The position numbers and the translations under genes are program-made. 64,000 bases of DNA. Origin: a bacterium (lineage in GTDB: Bacteria; Bacillota; Clostridia; Lachnospirales; Lachnospiraceae). Shown one piece after another: positions 34,954 through 44,550 of the stretch. The DNA is taken from NCBI GenBank assembly GCA_023666335.1, contig JAMPCE010000004.1, forward strand, positions 1-64,000, read 5' to 3'. How positions within the stretch are numbered: position 1 is the stretch's first letter; the number at the start of each line of letters is the position of its first letter. The notes under the pieces were generated by a model, which was not told where the DNA came from, did not search any database, and saw only the letters and a program-made list of their open reading frames with translations.

Positions 34954-34982
34954 TATGATACAACCTTTTTCATTGTATCATA
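34954..34982. promoter_or_regulatory. Perfect 10-bp inverted repeat upstream of the short NeuB gene
   Basis: TATGATACAA (34954-34963), 9-nt loop, TTGTATCATA (34973-34982). No T-run follows on either strand, so it does not look like a terminator. It contains the same TTGTAT core as the palindrome at 34991. Confidence 0.5.
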
Positions 34983-34990
34983 AAAGGATC

Positions 34991-35006
34991 TTATTGTATA
35001 CAATAA
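34991..35006. promoter_or_regulatory. 16-nt perfect palindrome, possible GntR-type operator
   Basis: TTATTGTATACAATAA is a perfect palindrome whose TTGTATACAA core matches the style of GntR-family operators. It lies 100 nt before the short NeuB start, next to a possible TATGAT on the minus strand. No GntR gene is in the window. Confidence 0.45.
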
Positions 35007-35049
35007 AATGCCTGCCTGCATTTCCGAAATACATGCTTCACAGCATTCA

Positions 35050-36816
35050 TCATAATATCTCTTTCTTTTTCCGTTCCACAGCCCGTCCATCCGCGATCTC
35101 ATAGATCACATCACAATTTCTGATCGTCGTCAGCCTATGCGCCACAATGATCAATGTCTTATTGCCCTGCAAGGAATCGATCGCCTCCATGACCGCAGTT
35201 TCCGTATCGTTGTCCAGTGCAGACGTCGCCTCATCTAAAATGAGGATTTCCGGATCATTATACAACGCGCGCGCAATCGCCACTCTCTGCTTCTGTCCGC
35301 CCGAGAACCGAATGCCCCTGTCCCCGACCACGGTATCCAATTTCTGTGGCAGACTCAACACAAAATCTTTGAGCTGCGCTTCTTCAAGCGCACGCCAAAT
35401 CTTCTCCTCATCGGGATGCTCCACGCCAAACGCCACATTGCTGCGTATCGTATCGTCCGTCAGATATACCGACTGAGGAATATAACCGATGTATTGTCCC
35501 CAGCTTCCTTCCATTGTCCTAATGTCCTTTCCCCGATAAAGCACATTCCCCTGCTTTGGACGGTACAGCCCCAATATAATATCCGCCAACGTCGTCTTGC
35601 CTGCACCGGACTGCCCGATAAACGCAACCGAACTTCCTTTCTCGATCGACAGATTGATACCGCTTAACACCTCCCTGTCCGCAGCCGGATACTGCCAGTG
35701 AATATCCCTGATCTCCAGATAAGTATTTGACTGCTGCTCCGCCTGCAATCGGATGTTCCCCGGTTCCCTGTCATTTTCCGCGATGCGGACTTCTTTCAGA
35801 TTCTCATATGTGTTATCCAGTGACGGCGCATAATATACCATCTGATTAAAGCTGCTCGTAATCCTCCCAAGCGAGGGCAGAATGCGGAAAGCCCCCATCG
35901 CAAACGACGCCAATTTAGGGATATAGCTTACCATATCCATGCCGTTATACCCTCGAAAACTCACCGCCAGAATCAATCCCGCCACACATACTGCCTCAAT
36001 GATAAATGCCGGGCTCTCCGCCCCCACTGTCTGCCCTACGGTCGCTTTCTGCTGTCTTGCAAAAGCCTCCTCGTATTTCTCTACAAAAAACTTCTGCCTG
36101 TGCATCACGATCACTTCTTTGATTCCCTGAAAAGCTTGCAGAGCGTGCTGGTTGACGTCTTTATTGCTTTCACGATACTGCACCCCCGCCTTTCGCATGG
36201 GCTCCCGCAATCCGAGAACCACCACGACAAAGCAAATTGACGCCAGACCAATGACGCAAAACGACATTCTGATATCTGTCTTCATGATATAAATGACAAT
36301 CGCAATCGTCGTAAACAGTTCTGCAACCACCCGAAAAGCATTGTACATGATCTGATACACGGCAGCCACATCTGTTATAATTCCGCGTAAAAGATTACTG
36401 GTATTCGTCTGCGAAAAGAACAGATAGCCTCTTTTCATGTATGATTTCATCATGAGTACGCTCAATTCTCTCTGCACTTTAGTGGCATAACGCACTCTGC
36501 AATATGACAAGATCGTCAGATATACATTTTTCAGAATATACACAAGTGCGATCACACCGCCAAAAAACACAACGATCTGTATATCCTCTTTTATATGAAA
36601 CCACTCCGTAAATGGTTTGATATACCGATTCTCGATCAGCTCCTGCGGATTCACCATAGCTTGTACAAAGGGAATGATAATAGACACGCCCAGCGTTTCA
36701 ACCAGCGCACCGATCAATGTCATAAACAAAATAACAACACCGAGCCATTTCTGTCTCCGTGTCAAAATAAACATGAATTTTTTCCATATTGCACTTGCTT
36801 TTTTTAACGCATTCAC
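35050..36816 (-). CDS. PglK-like ABC exporter (lipid-linked oligosaccharide flippase), copy 1
   Basis: 588 residues. Six TM helices (about 20-320; early ETLGVSIIIPF motif) are fused to an ABC ATPase (about 355-585) with Walker A GQSGAGKTT, signature FSGGQKQR, Walker B LILDEATSALD and switch His in AHRL. The N-terminal pattern is that of PglK/WlaB, which flips undecaprenyl-PP oligosaccharides. It parallels a second copy at 54916-56754. It lies downstream of LegB and PtmE, so it may move a nonulosonate-containing unit. Confidence 0.87.
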   Translation of the reverse strand: MNALKKASAIWKKFMFILTRRQKWLGVVILFMTLIGALVETLGVSIIIPFVQAMVNPQELIENRYIKPFTEWFHIKEDIQIVVFFGGVIALVYILKNVYLTILSYCRVRYATKVQRELSVLMMKSYMKRGYLFFSQTNTSNLLRGIITDVAAVYQIMYNAFRVVAELFTTIAIVIYIMKTDIRMSFCVIGLASICFVVVVLGLREPMRKAGVQYRESNKDVNQHALQAFQGIKEVIVMHRQKFFVEKYEEAFARQQKATVGQTVGAESPAFIIEAVCVAGLILAVSFRGYNGMDMVSYIPKLASFAMGAFRILPSLGRITSSFNQMVYYAPSLDNTYENLKEVRIAENDREPGNIRLQAEQQSNTYLEIRDIHWQYPAADREVLSGINLSIEKGSSVAFIGQSGAGKTTLADIILGLYRPKQGNVLYRGKDIRTMEGSWGQYIGYIPQSVYLTDDTIRSNVAFGVEHPDEEKIWRALEEAQLKDFVLSLPQKLDTVVGDRGIRFSGGQKQRVAIARALYNDPEILILDEATSALDNDTETAVMEAIDSLQGNKTLIIVAHRLTTIRNCDVIYEIADGRAVERKKKEIL

Positions 36817-36887
36817 GGATTACACCCCGTCGTATGGCAAAATCCCATATTTTCTCTTACCAGAATCAATGCAAATAATTCCCAATT

Positions 36888-37871
36888 TTACAAATTATAG
36901 CAATCCGCTTTATAACGATCCATATGATCCCTGATCCACGCGATCGTCTCGGCAATCCCTTCCTCAAAGGTATACTGCATCTTCCAATCTGTCAGTTCCT
37001 GAATTTTTGCATTGCTGCCGAGAAGCCGGTTCACTTCGCTCTTTTCGGGGCGCAGCCGCTCCTCGTCGCATATGATCTTTGCCTGCGGATCGATCTGCGC
37101 GATGATCTCCTTTGCCAGATCCCCGATCGAGATCTCCCTCTGCGTGGCAATATTGATCTCCTGTCCGATCGTCTTTTCGGACTCAGCGATCGCAATGAAG
37201 CCGTTCGCCGTATCCTTTACATAGTTAAAATCTCTCGTCGGTGTCAGCGCACCTAATTTAATTTCTTTCTTTCCCGCCAAAAGCTGGGTGATGATCGTCG
37301 GGATGACAGCTCTTGCCGACTGTCTCGGTCCATAGGTGTTGAACGGTCTCACGATCGAAACCGGAAGATCAAAGCTTCGGTAAAAACTCTCCGCCAGACG
37401 GTCGGCGCCGATCTTAGTCGCGGAATAAGGCGACTGCCCCTGATAGGGGTGTTTCTCGTCGATCGGCACATACTGCGCCGTTCCGTACACCTCCGACGTC
37501 GATGTGATCAGCACCCGCGCCATATCGAGGTCTCTTGCCGCCTGCAGCACGTTCAGCGTCCCTTTGATGTTCGTATCGACATAAGAGTCCGGTGAGTGAT
37601 AGCTGAACGGGATCGCGATCAGCGCCGCCAGATGAAAGACTTCTCCCATCCCTTTCATGGCTGTTCTGACGCCGTTGGGATCCCTGATATCCCCGCAGAA
37701 CACCTCCACATGCTTCATGATCTCTTCCGGCAGCGTATCCAGCCACCCCCAGGTATTGAACGAATTATAGTAAGCAAACGCCCTGACTTCATACCCTTTC
37801 CTGACCAATTCTTCCGTCAGATGGCTTCCGATAAATCCGTCCGCACCCGTGACCAAAACTTTCTTTCCCAT
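36888..37871 (-). CDS. legB: NAD-dependent 4,6-dehydratase LegB
   Basis: 327 residues from the ATG at 37871 (GAGGGAA about 5 nt upstream); longer frames overlap the PtmE gene. GADGFIGSHL (8-17), STSEVYGTA and YSATKIGAD give the cofactor loop, catalytic Thr/Ser region and Tyr-x3-Lys. The stretch FNTWGWLD after the first helix and PTRDFNYVKD are typical of LegB. In legionaminic acid synthesis it makes the 4-keto-6-deoxy sugar from GDP- or UDP-GlcNAc. The next gene upstream is the PtmE guanylyltransferase, which favours the GDP route. Confidence 0.88.
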   Translation of the reverse strand: MGKKVLVTGADGFIGSHLTEELVRKGYEVRAFAYYNSFNTWGWLDTLPEEIMKHVEVFCGDIRDPNGVRTAMKGMGEVFHLAALIAIPFSYHSPDSYVDTNIKGTLNVLQAARDLDMARVLITSTSEVYGTAQYVPIDEKHPYQGQSPYSATKIGADRLAESFYRSFDLPVSIVRPFNTYGPRQSARAVIPTIITQLLAGKKEIKLGALTPTRDFNYVKDTANGFIAIAESEKTIGQEINIATQREISIGDLAKEIIAQIDPQAKIICDEERLRPEKSEVNRLLGSNAKIQELTDWKMQYTFEEGIAETIAWIRDHMDRYKADCYNL

Positions 37872-37918
37872 ACTTTCCCTCATTCTGCGCCGCTTCTGTC
37901 TTGCCGCATTCTTCTCTT

Positions 37919-38980
37919 CTACAGGCTCTCTAATCTTTCTTTCATCTTCTCCAGCTCGTCCAACTGTCCCATATCCATCCAGGCGTCGTCCGGAATCAGA
38001 TAGCTGCCCACCCGTTCCCCGTCCGCGATGCACTTTTCGATCACATCCGTGATATGGATAAACCGACCCAGAGGAATCCGCTCCAGAAAGGCAGGCTCTA
38101 TCACATAAAATCCTGTATTGACGCGATAGTCAAACTGCGGCTTCTCCTTGAGCGCCACAACCCGATTTTCCCGATCCAACGAGACGGTGCCGTACGGAAT
38201 CTCAAATTTCTTCTCCGCACAGACCATCGTAATGAGATTCCCGCTCTGCCTGTGGTAATCAAGAATACCTGCGTAATCGGCATCGATCAGGATATCGCAG
38301 TTCGACATAAAAAAAGTATCCGTAACCCGATCCGCCAACAAGCGCAGACCGCCGCCGGTTCCCAGATATTCCTCTTCTTCCACAAATGTAATCTCTCTGT
38401 ATATTTCATTATCTGTGTAATACGCTTTGATAAAATCTTTTTTATAATTTACGATCATGGTAACACGATCGCATCCATATGCCGCAAACCGATCCATAAT
38501 GTGTTCCGTGATCGTCTTGTCCCCCACCGGAATCAGGGGTTTGGGGAGAATATCCGTATAGGGTTTCAGCCTCGTTCCTTTGCCGCCCGCCATGATCACC
38601 AGCGGCAGATTCAGGCTGCGCTTCTCTTCCGGCGCACCCTCCCAAAATGTTTCTTTCATGGAACGGATCCTTACGATCTCGCCCTGCTCATTGAGAATCG
38701 GCACCGCCGTTATAAAATGTCTGCGCATAAGCGCAAACGCCTGATCCTCCTGATCCTCCCTTAAAAAGATCGGTTCTTTATGCGCGATCTCATAGACGGC
38801 GCGTTCCAGACTTCCCCCGCTCAGGATATATCTGCGGATATCTCCGTCCGACACAACAGCGCGCAGCTGCAATCCCCTGCACACAAACGCATTGCCGATC
38901 GCACCTGCGTCGATCTTTTTCATTGTGTCAAAAACACTGGTATTTTCTCCTACGATACATTTTTGAATATCCATCCTCAT
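37919..38980 (-). CDS. ptmE: CBS-domain sugar-phosphate nucleotidyltransferase, PtmE-like
   Basis: 353 residues from the ATG at 38980 (GGAAG 6 nt upstream; a GTG at 39007 is possible). Two CBS repeats (about 1-110) precede a nucleotidyltransferase domain with MAGGKGTRLKPYT, LPKPLIPVGDK, DIL and EYLGTGGGL. The family includes PtmE, which makes GDP-glucosamine for legionaminate. The CBS pair suggests regulation by an adenosine nucleotide. It sits directly before LegB in transcription order. Confidence 0.87.
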   Translation of the reverse strand: MRMDIQKCIVGENTSVFDTMKKIDAGAIGNAFVCRGLQLRAVVSDGDIRRYILSGGSLERAVYEIAHKEPIFLREDQEDQAFALMRRHFITAVPILNEQGEIVRIRSMKETFWEGAPEEKRSLNLPLVIMAGGKGTRLKPYTDILPKPLIPVGDKTITEHIMDRFAAYGCDRVTMIVNYKKDFIKAYYTDNEIYREITFVEEEEYLGTGGGLRLLADRVTDTFFMSNCDILIDADYAGILDYHRQSGNLITMVCAEKKFEIPYGTVSLDRENRVVALKEKPQFDYRVNTGFYVIEPAFLERIPLGRFIHITDVIEKCIADGERVGSYLIPDDAWMDMGQLDELEKMKERLESL

Positions 38981-39035
38981 ACCCGTCTTCCGGCTGCCTT
39001 CCCACACGCAACATCCGCATTCGTCTTTCGCGCAC

Positions 39036-40154
39036 TCAGATATGAAGCAGCGCCTCTATGATCCTCTCCTGATCGTCCTTTGTCAGATATGCCGAAAAAG
39101 GAAGCGAAAACGTTCTGTCCGCATAATCCGCCGTATTTTCAAACGTCTCATCACCCGCAAAGCAGTCGGCAAACACTTTCATCCGGTGCATGGGGTTCGG
39201 ATAATACACGATTGTGGGGATGCCCTGCTCTTTCAATTTTTCCCTGATCTCATCTCTGTGCTGTGCGTTTTCCGCCAAAAGCGCGTACTGCGCATAAGAA
39301 GAGACGGTATTCTCCCTGACAGCGGGAACCACAAATCTGTCTCTCAATGCCACGTCGTATCGAGCCGCGATCTTTTGCCTTTTTGCGATCTCTTCCTCCA
39401 AATGCGCCAATTTCGGCAGCATGACCGCCGCCTGTATGGTGTCGAGTCTCGCATTCATCCCGACCCTGATATTATCGTACTTGCTGCTGCCCTTTCCGTG
39501 AACGCGCAGAGATTTCAAAAGATCCCGCATCTCTTCGCTGTCCGTATACACCGCGCCGCCGTCCCCGTAACACCCCAAAGGCTTGGACGGGAAAAAAGAC
39601 GTTGCGCCGATGTCCCCCAGCGATCCGCATTTCCTGCCATGATAGGAAGCGCCCGTTCCCTGCGCCGCATCCTCGATCAATAAAAGGCCGTACCTGTCTG
39701 TGATCCTACGCAGCCTGTCATAATCCGCCGGATTTCCGATAAAATCCACTGCCACGACAGCCTTCGGCTTCCGCTCTCCTTTTGCAAGGACCGCTTTGAT
39801 CTGTCTTTCCAGACTGTCCGGACAGATATTATAACTGTCCTTTTCGATATCGCAAAAGACCGGCTCCGCGCCCAGCATAAACGCAGGCTCCACCGACGCC
39901 ACAAAGGTCATATCCGGACAGAATACCGCATCGCCCCTGCCGATACCATACGCCATATAAATCAGCTGCAGCGCATCGGTTCCGCTGGAACAGCCTACCG
40001 CATACTTAACGCCCACATAGGCGGCAAGTTTCTCCTCAAATTCCGCCGCCTGATCTCCCAGAATAAAATCAGCATTTTCCAACACCCGGTCAATGTTTTG
40101 ATCGATCTCGCTTTTAAATGCACGATACTGCGCTTTTAAGTCAATGAACTCCAT
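39036..40154 (-). CDS. DegT/DnrJ/EryC1-family sugar aminotransferase (WbpE-like)
   Basis: 372 residues from the ATG at 40154 (GGAG 7 nt upstream). It is a PLP fold-type I enzyme with SSGTDALQ, EDAAQGTGA and the PLP lysine in FFPSKPLGCYGDGGA. The N-terminus MEFIDLKAQYRAFKSEI resembles WbpE/PglE-type 3- or 4-aminotransferases rather than the LegC group. With the acetyltransferase (40197) and dehydrogenase (40792) it forms a WbpB-WbpE-WbpD-like set for a 2,3-diacetamido-uronate. Because no separate LegC is in the window it might also serve the legionaminate route. Confidence 0.87.
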   Translation of the reverse strand: MEFIDLKAQYRAFKSEIDQNIDRVLENADFILGDQAAEFEEKLAAYVGVKYAVGCSSGTDALQLIYMAYGIGRGDAVFCPDMTFVASVEPAFMLGAEPVFCDIEKDSYNICPDSLERQIKAVLAKGERKPKAVVAVDFIGNPADYDRLRRITDRYGLLLIEDAAQGTGASYHGRKCGSLGDIGATSFFPSKPLGCYGDGGAVYTDSEEMRDLLKSLRVHGKGSSKYDNIRVGMNARLDTIQAAVMLPKLAHLEEEIAKRQKIAARYDVALRDRFVVPAVRENTVSSYAQYALLAENAQHRDEIREKLKEQGIPTIVYYPNPMHRMKVFADCFAGDETFENTADYADRTFSLPFSAYLTKDDQERIIEALLHI

Positions 40155-40196
40155 ACCGCTTCTCCGTTCTGTCTTACCTGTATTCACCCATCGCGT

Positions 40197-40772
40197 CTAT
40201 CTTTCCTCCGCAAAACCGTCCGCCGTCTCGCAATACTTCCGTCCACACGCCGGGCAGTTCCATACAGCATCTGTTTCCAACAGCTTAACGCCGCACGTAC
40301 AGACATATCCGACAGTCTTTCCGGGATTTCCCACCACCAGCCGGTAGTCGCCTACATCGTGGGTCACCACCGTTCCAGCCCCCACCATCGCATAGCGCCC
40401 GATGGTATGTCCGCACACGATCGTCGCATTGGCTCCGATGGTCGCGCCTTTCTGAACGACCGTCTCTCTGAATTCCTGTTTTCTTTCAATAAAGCTCCGG
40501 GGATTGATCACATTCGTAAAGACACAATTAGGACCGAGAAAAACATCATCCTCGCATACCACGCCTCGATACAGGGCAACGTTATTCTTGATCTTCACAC
40601 GATTGCCGATCCGCACACCGCTCTCAACGAATACATTCTGCCCGATGTTACAGTTTTCGCCGATAACGGAACCGTCCATGATATTGCAAAACTGCCATAT
40701 CCTCGTCCCCTCACCGATCTGCGCCTCACCGCCGATCAGGCTGGTGGGATCCGCCTGATATCCTTTCTCCAT
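40197..40772 (-). CDS. Left-handed beta-helix N-acetyltransferase (WbpD/WlbB-like) with zinc ribbon
   Basis: 191 residues from the ATG at 40772; the longer frame overlaps the dehydrogenase gene. Hexapeptide repeats run from about 10 to 140 (IGEGTRIWQF, IGENCNIGQN, CGHTIGRYAMVGAG). A C-terminal CTCG and CPACG pair forms a small zinc-ribbon-like tail seen in some WbpD relatives. It should acetylate the 3-amino group of UDP-GlcNAc3NA, after the aminotransferase at 39036. Confidence 0.85.
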   Translation of the reverse strand: MEKGYQADPTSLIGGEAQIGEGTRIWQFCNIMDGSVIGENCNIGQNVFVESGVRIGNRVKIKNNVALYRGVVCEDDVFLGPNCVFTNVINPRSFIERKQEFRETVVQKGATIGANATIVCGHTIGRYAMVGAGTVVTHDVGDYRLVVGNPGKTVGYVCTCGVKLLETDAVWNCPACGRKYCETADGFAEER

Positions 40773-40791
40773 CTTTCTGCCTTTCGTCCCG

Positions 40792-41874
40792 TTATTCCTT
40801 TTCCGCAAATCTGCCGACAAAATCCAGAGTACTGCAATCCTGCATCGGCAATTTAACGCTCTGCCCGGTAGAAGCCGCCTTGTAGATCGCCAGCACCAGC
40901 TCCAAAGCTCTGCGTCCCGCCTCGGCGTCCACATAGGGCGCGCGGTCCTGCTCGATCGCCTGTATCACATCCGCATACAACTTGGAATGCCCGAATCCGT
41001 ATACATTCGGCGGATTTTCATGACACTCTTTCTTTACTTCCTCCGGATCGTCCAGATAATCCGAAAATCTCCACTCCTCTATGATATTCACGGCTTCCCC
41101 GCCCGCTTTGACCGTACCTTTCTCGCCGAAAATATATAAGGTCTCCTCCAGATTTCTGGGATAGATATTCGTTGTCCCCTCCACGATGCCATAACTTCCG
41201 TTCCGAAATCTGATCAGGGCGATCCCCAAGTCTTCCGCTTCAATATAGTCGTGTTTCAGACGATCGGTAAAACCGATGACTTCCTCCACCTCGTCACCCA
41301 TCATCCAGCGCAGCAGATCGATATCATGAATACATTGATTCATCAGCGCGCCGCCGTCCTGCTCCCAAGTGCCGCGCCATTTCGCGCGGGCATAATATTC
41401 ATAATCCCTCGCCCATCTGATATGCGCCGTCCCATAAAACAGTCTGCCGAAGCGCTGCATCTCGACCGCTTCCCGAATCTTTTGCACGGATTTATTAAAG
41501 CGGTTCTGATGGCAGGCGCATACCTTGACGCCTTTTGCCCTTGCTCTGTCAATGATCGCATCCGCATCCTTTAACGAAAGTGCGATCGGCTTCTCAATAA
41601 TCAAATTACAGCCTGCGTCGATACAGTCCAGTGCGATCTGCGCGTGTTTGCCGCTCTCCGTCGCGATCGCGACCAGCTCCGGCTTTACTTCCGCAAGCAT
41701 CTGATGATAATCGGTATACTGTGCCACCTCCGGCGGCAGCCTGTGCTTCAACACTTTATCTTTCATATGATCGGGCACAATATCGCATAGTGCCGCTATT
41801 TCCAGATGATTATTCAATGCCGCTACCACATGGTTCGGCGATATTCTCCCACAGCCGATCAGTGCATATCTCAT
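40792..41874 (-). CDS. Gfo/Idh oxidoreductase, UDP-GlcNAcA 3-dehydrogenase-like (WbpB/WlbA)
   Basis: 360 residues with GCGRISPNH (8-16), EKPIALS, NRFNKSVQKIREAV and W-x-GTWEQDGGALMNQCIHDIDLLRW, features shared with WbpB/WlbA. It oxidises the C3 hydroxyl of UDP-N-acetylglucosaminuronate as the first step before transamination and acetylation by the two genes downstream. The 6-dehydrogenase that would supply UDP-GlcNAcA is not in this window. Confidence 0.87.
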   Translation of the reverse strand: MRYALIGCGRISPNHVVAALNNHLEIAALCDIVPDHMKDKVLKHRLPPEVAQYTDYHQMLAEVKPELVAIATESGKHAQIALDCIDAGCNLIIEKPIALSLKDADAIIDRARAKGVKVCACHQNRFNKSVQKIREAVEMQRFGRLFYGTAHIRWARDYEYYARAKWRGTWEQDGGALMNQCIHDIDLLRWMMGDEVEEVIGFTDRLKHDYIEAEDLGIALIRFRNGSYGIVEGTTNIYPRNLEETLYIFGEKGTVKAGGEAVNIIEEWRFSDYLDDPEEVKKECHENPPNVYGFGHSKLYADVIQAIEQDRAPYVDAEAGRRALELVLAIYKAASTGQSVKLPMQDCSTLDFVGRFAEKE

Positions 41875-41887
41875 TTCGTTCCCTCTT

Positions 41888-43015
41888 CTATCTTTTCTTT
41901 TTCAACGCCTTATCAATAAATCGGTTATATTGTTCCATATAATGTCTGATGTTGCTCTGAAACACCCGATCTGTCTGTTTTGACAGCGAGCACTTCTGAA
42001 TCACCGAAGCCAGTGACGCTTCATTTTTCGGTTCGTAAAAATGAATTTTTTCCCGCAGTTCTTCACCCGACTGCATTTTTTCAATATCCGCCGCATGTCC
42101 GGGAATAATGACCCCCGCTCCGGCAAAAAGCCCTTCGTATATCGTTCTTCCGATGCAGAACTGCGGCTCCCCGCGTATAATGTAATCGCTGATCCGATAG
42201 ATGCCGCCTGTGTCTTTCAGTTCCCCGCAATATATGACACGCTTGTCATTTTCTGTCATTTTCGCACATTCGCGACCGTAAGCATGGTCATTGTTCCCCA
42301 CGATCAAAAGTCTGCTGTTCGGATTTGCATGCTGCATAAATGCTCTGAGCACAAACTTGGAACCTTTATTATCTCCTACCTGACCCAGCATCGCAAAAAT
42401 CGTATTTTCCCGCGTAACACCGCATTCTTTCAAGCTTTTCTCATAATCGACGTTTTCCACCCACATCATATCAAAAGGGTTATTCAGCACCATCGCGCGC
42501 CTGTTCCGCATAACCGCCTCGATCGGTATTCTGGTTGCCTCGTCGATATAAATGATCCCCGCCGCATGTTCCAACGCTCCGGTAAACTGCCTGATTCTGC
42601 GGTACTGCGGATCAATGATCTCTCTGGCGTGAACGATGTATCCCGCCTGATCGTCTATCACGGGGAACAAAACAAGGGAATTTAGGTGAACATAGTCATA
42701 TCCGCCCTGTCTGATCACACGCTTTCTTTTTCCCTGACTGAAAAAAGCCATAACATTATTGACAACATGAGAACATTCGCTGAATACACTCACCCTGTCA
42801 TAATACTGGCAGCGGTATCTGGGCATCCATACCGTAAAAATACGTTGCAGATGCGGACCCAAAAGTCGGCGCAGCTCCGCCTCATCGGCTTTGCGGGTAA
42901 AACTTTTGCAGATCAGCAGATCAAAATCATACTCCAGATTTTGGAGAACACCCGCAATGCTGCGGTTGGCGCCATATATGAAGATGCCCTCATGCAATAC
43001 GAACAATGCTTTCAT
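41888..43015 (-). CDS. GT-B glycosyltransferase (GT4-like)
   Basis: 375 residues with an N-terminal domain starting MKALFVLHEG-IYGANRS, a linker, and a C-terminal domain with MLGQVGDNKGSKFVLRAF (about 215-232) and EPQFCIGRTIYEGLFAGAGVI, where the E-x7-E pair of GT4 enzymes is only partly kept. It is cytoplasmic with no TM helix. It probably adds one sugar to the lipid-linked repeat unit. It sits between the diacetamido-uronate genes and the transferase at 43107. Confidence 0.8.
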   Translation of the reverse strand: MKALFVLHEGIFIYGANRSIAGVLQNLEYDFDLLICKSFTRKADEAELRRLLGPHLQRIFTVWMPRYRCQYYDRVSVFSECSHVVNNVMAFFSQGKRKRVIRQGGYDYVHLNSLVLFPVIDDQAGYIVHAREIIDPQYRRIRQFTGALEHAAGIIYIDEATRIPIEAVMRNRRAMVLNNPFDMMWVENVDYEKSLKECGVTRENTIFAMLGQVGDNKGSKFVLRAFMQHANPNSRLLIVGNNDHAYGRECAKMTENDKRVIYCGELKDTGGIYRISDYIIRGEPQFCIGRTIYEGLFAGAGVIIPGHAADIEKMQSGEELREKIHFYEPKNEASLASVIQKCSLSKQTDRVFQSNIRHYMEQYNRFIDKALKKKR

Positions 43016-43106
43016 GTATCTGATAACCCTTTATGCTTATTCTGACGATTTGGATAGGATTCCCATATGAATTTTACCATATCCCTGCTTTTTTGAACAG
43101 CACAAA

Positions 43107-44543
43107 TTAGTGTGCGATAATGGCTTCGATTTCTCTTTTCATATTCTCCAGCGCGTTTTCTTTCCAAAAATGTTCTGTCACCTGCCGCGGTTTTTCGGAA
43201 TCCAACAGGATCAGTCGGTGCAGATCCTGCGCCGTATCAAAAAACACAGCGATTCCTTTCTCGCACAGGGCAACCAACGGCGGATATGCGCCCTCACGCA
43301 TAATATAAGTTTTTAAATCAAATTCCAGCCCTTCAAATGTCGCCGTAGAACCGTATCCCCCCACCTGATATTCCGAAGCCGCAAACAATTCATATAAATC
43401 AACTTTATTATGATCGACCACTTCTATGCCGGAAGCCGCCAGTTTCAAATAGCGCTCTCTCCACCTTTCATATTCTCCCGGATGCAGTTTATAAATGATT
43501 TTGTATTGCTGCTTATCGATCAAAGCATCCAATTCCACCGCTATTTCCGACAACACTTTGCCGATTTTAGGCTGCGAAATAAAAATAATCTGATGCAAAG
43601 CAGGTTTGACCGTATTTTTCTTTGCCAGATCCGCCTTTTCACTCAAATGCAGAAATCCGATTTCTTTCAGTCTGTTCGACGGAATGGGATAGTGTGCCGT
43701 TTCTATCCAAAAACGAGAAAACGAAAAGAAATACTGCGGAAACTGTTTCACTTTCGTATTCGGATAATAATTATAAGAGATATGCGTTTCTCCCGTTACG
43801 CCATGCTGTAATTCCGCAGTCGGAATGCTTCGTTCCGCCGCCAGTTCATTGACGATCATACAGTCAATGTTATATCCCACCACTTCCAGAATGATCTTCG
43901 GTTTTATCCGATCCATTATTTTGCCAAATTCCCGATGCTTGACCTGATATACATAGTAACCGCACACCATTTGTTCCAGAAGTGCATGATAATCGTATGC
44001 TGCCTGATATGCGGCACAGATTTCTTCTATCGGCGCGCAGATCTTCTCCCGCATCCTTTCTCTGACTTCGGCAATCTGCTTTTTATGCATTATCTGCGCA
44101 TAGTACCAATGTATCATTGCCTTGATTTCAATAAAATCCGTATAGACCAGATTTTTTGTTTTAACTGGTCTGAAATGTTTCTGCATATAGGGTCGTTCCA
44201 GTACAACACTGTCCGGATATTCTGCCGCAATTCTATCCGTATAGATACATTCGTAACAATGATCCGACCAGACTCTGCGCTCGCCATTCAAAATCAGCAT
44301 ATCATGCCTGCCTTTTGGCAATCTGCCATACAACAAAGCATAGCGGATCGTGCCAAGTCTGGCTTTTACTTTCTGCCACCCGGAACGCCCCGGGTAAACA
44401 TAGCGTTCCCCCGCGGAATCCATCTTCGTCATAATATCTACTGCCAGAATATTTCTAAAGTATGTCCAATAGGCAAAACCGTCAAGCTGTTCCTCGACCA
44501 ATCCATATCTATGTTCTATTTCCAAAAAAGCATTCCAATTCAT
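43107..44543 (-). CDS. GT-B transferase with HP and S motifs (candidate nonulosonate transferase)
   Basis: 478 residues from the ATG at 44543, since the longer frame overlaps the CMP-sugar synthetase gene. The C-terminal half has LQHGVTG, YKLHPGEYE (about 368-376) and GGYGSTATFEGL (about 407-418). A His-Pro motif followed by a Ser/Thr motif is the arrangement in several bacterial sialyltransferase families and in TagF/KpsS-like capsule enzymes. Its position next to the CMP-nonulosonate synthetase makes it the best candidate for transferring that sugar. The family is not certain. Confidence 0.7.
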   Translation of the reverse strand: MNWNAFLEIEHRYGLVEEQLDGFAYWTYFRNILAVDIMTKMDSAGERYVYPGRSGWQKVKARLGTIRYALLYGRLPKGRHDMLILNGERRVWSDHCYECIYTDRIAAEYPDSVVLERPYMQKHFRPVKTKNLVYTDFIEIKAMIHWYYAQIMHKKQIAEVRERMREKICAPIEEICAAYQAAYDYHALLEQMVCGYYVYQVKHREFGKIMDRIKPKIILEVVGYNIDCMIVNELAAERSIPTAELQHGVTGETHISYNYYPNTKVKQFPQYFFSFSRFWIETAHYPIPSNRLKEIGFLHLSEKADLAKKNTVKPALHQIIFISQPKIGKVLSEIAVELDALIDKQQYKIIYKLHPGEYERWRERYLKLAASGIEVVDHNKVDLYELFAASEYQVGGYGSTATFEGLEFDLKTYIMREGAYPPLVALCEKGIAVFFDTAQDLHRLILLDSEKPRQVTEHFWKENALENMKREIEAIIAH

Positions 44544-44550
44544 AACCGCC

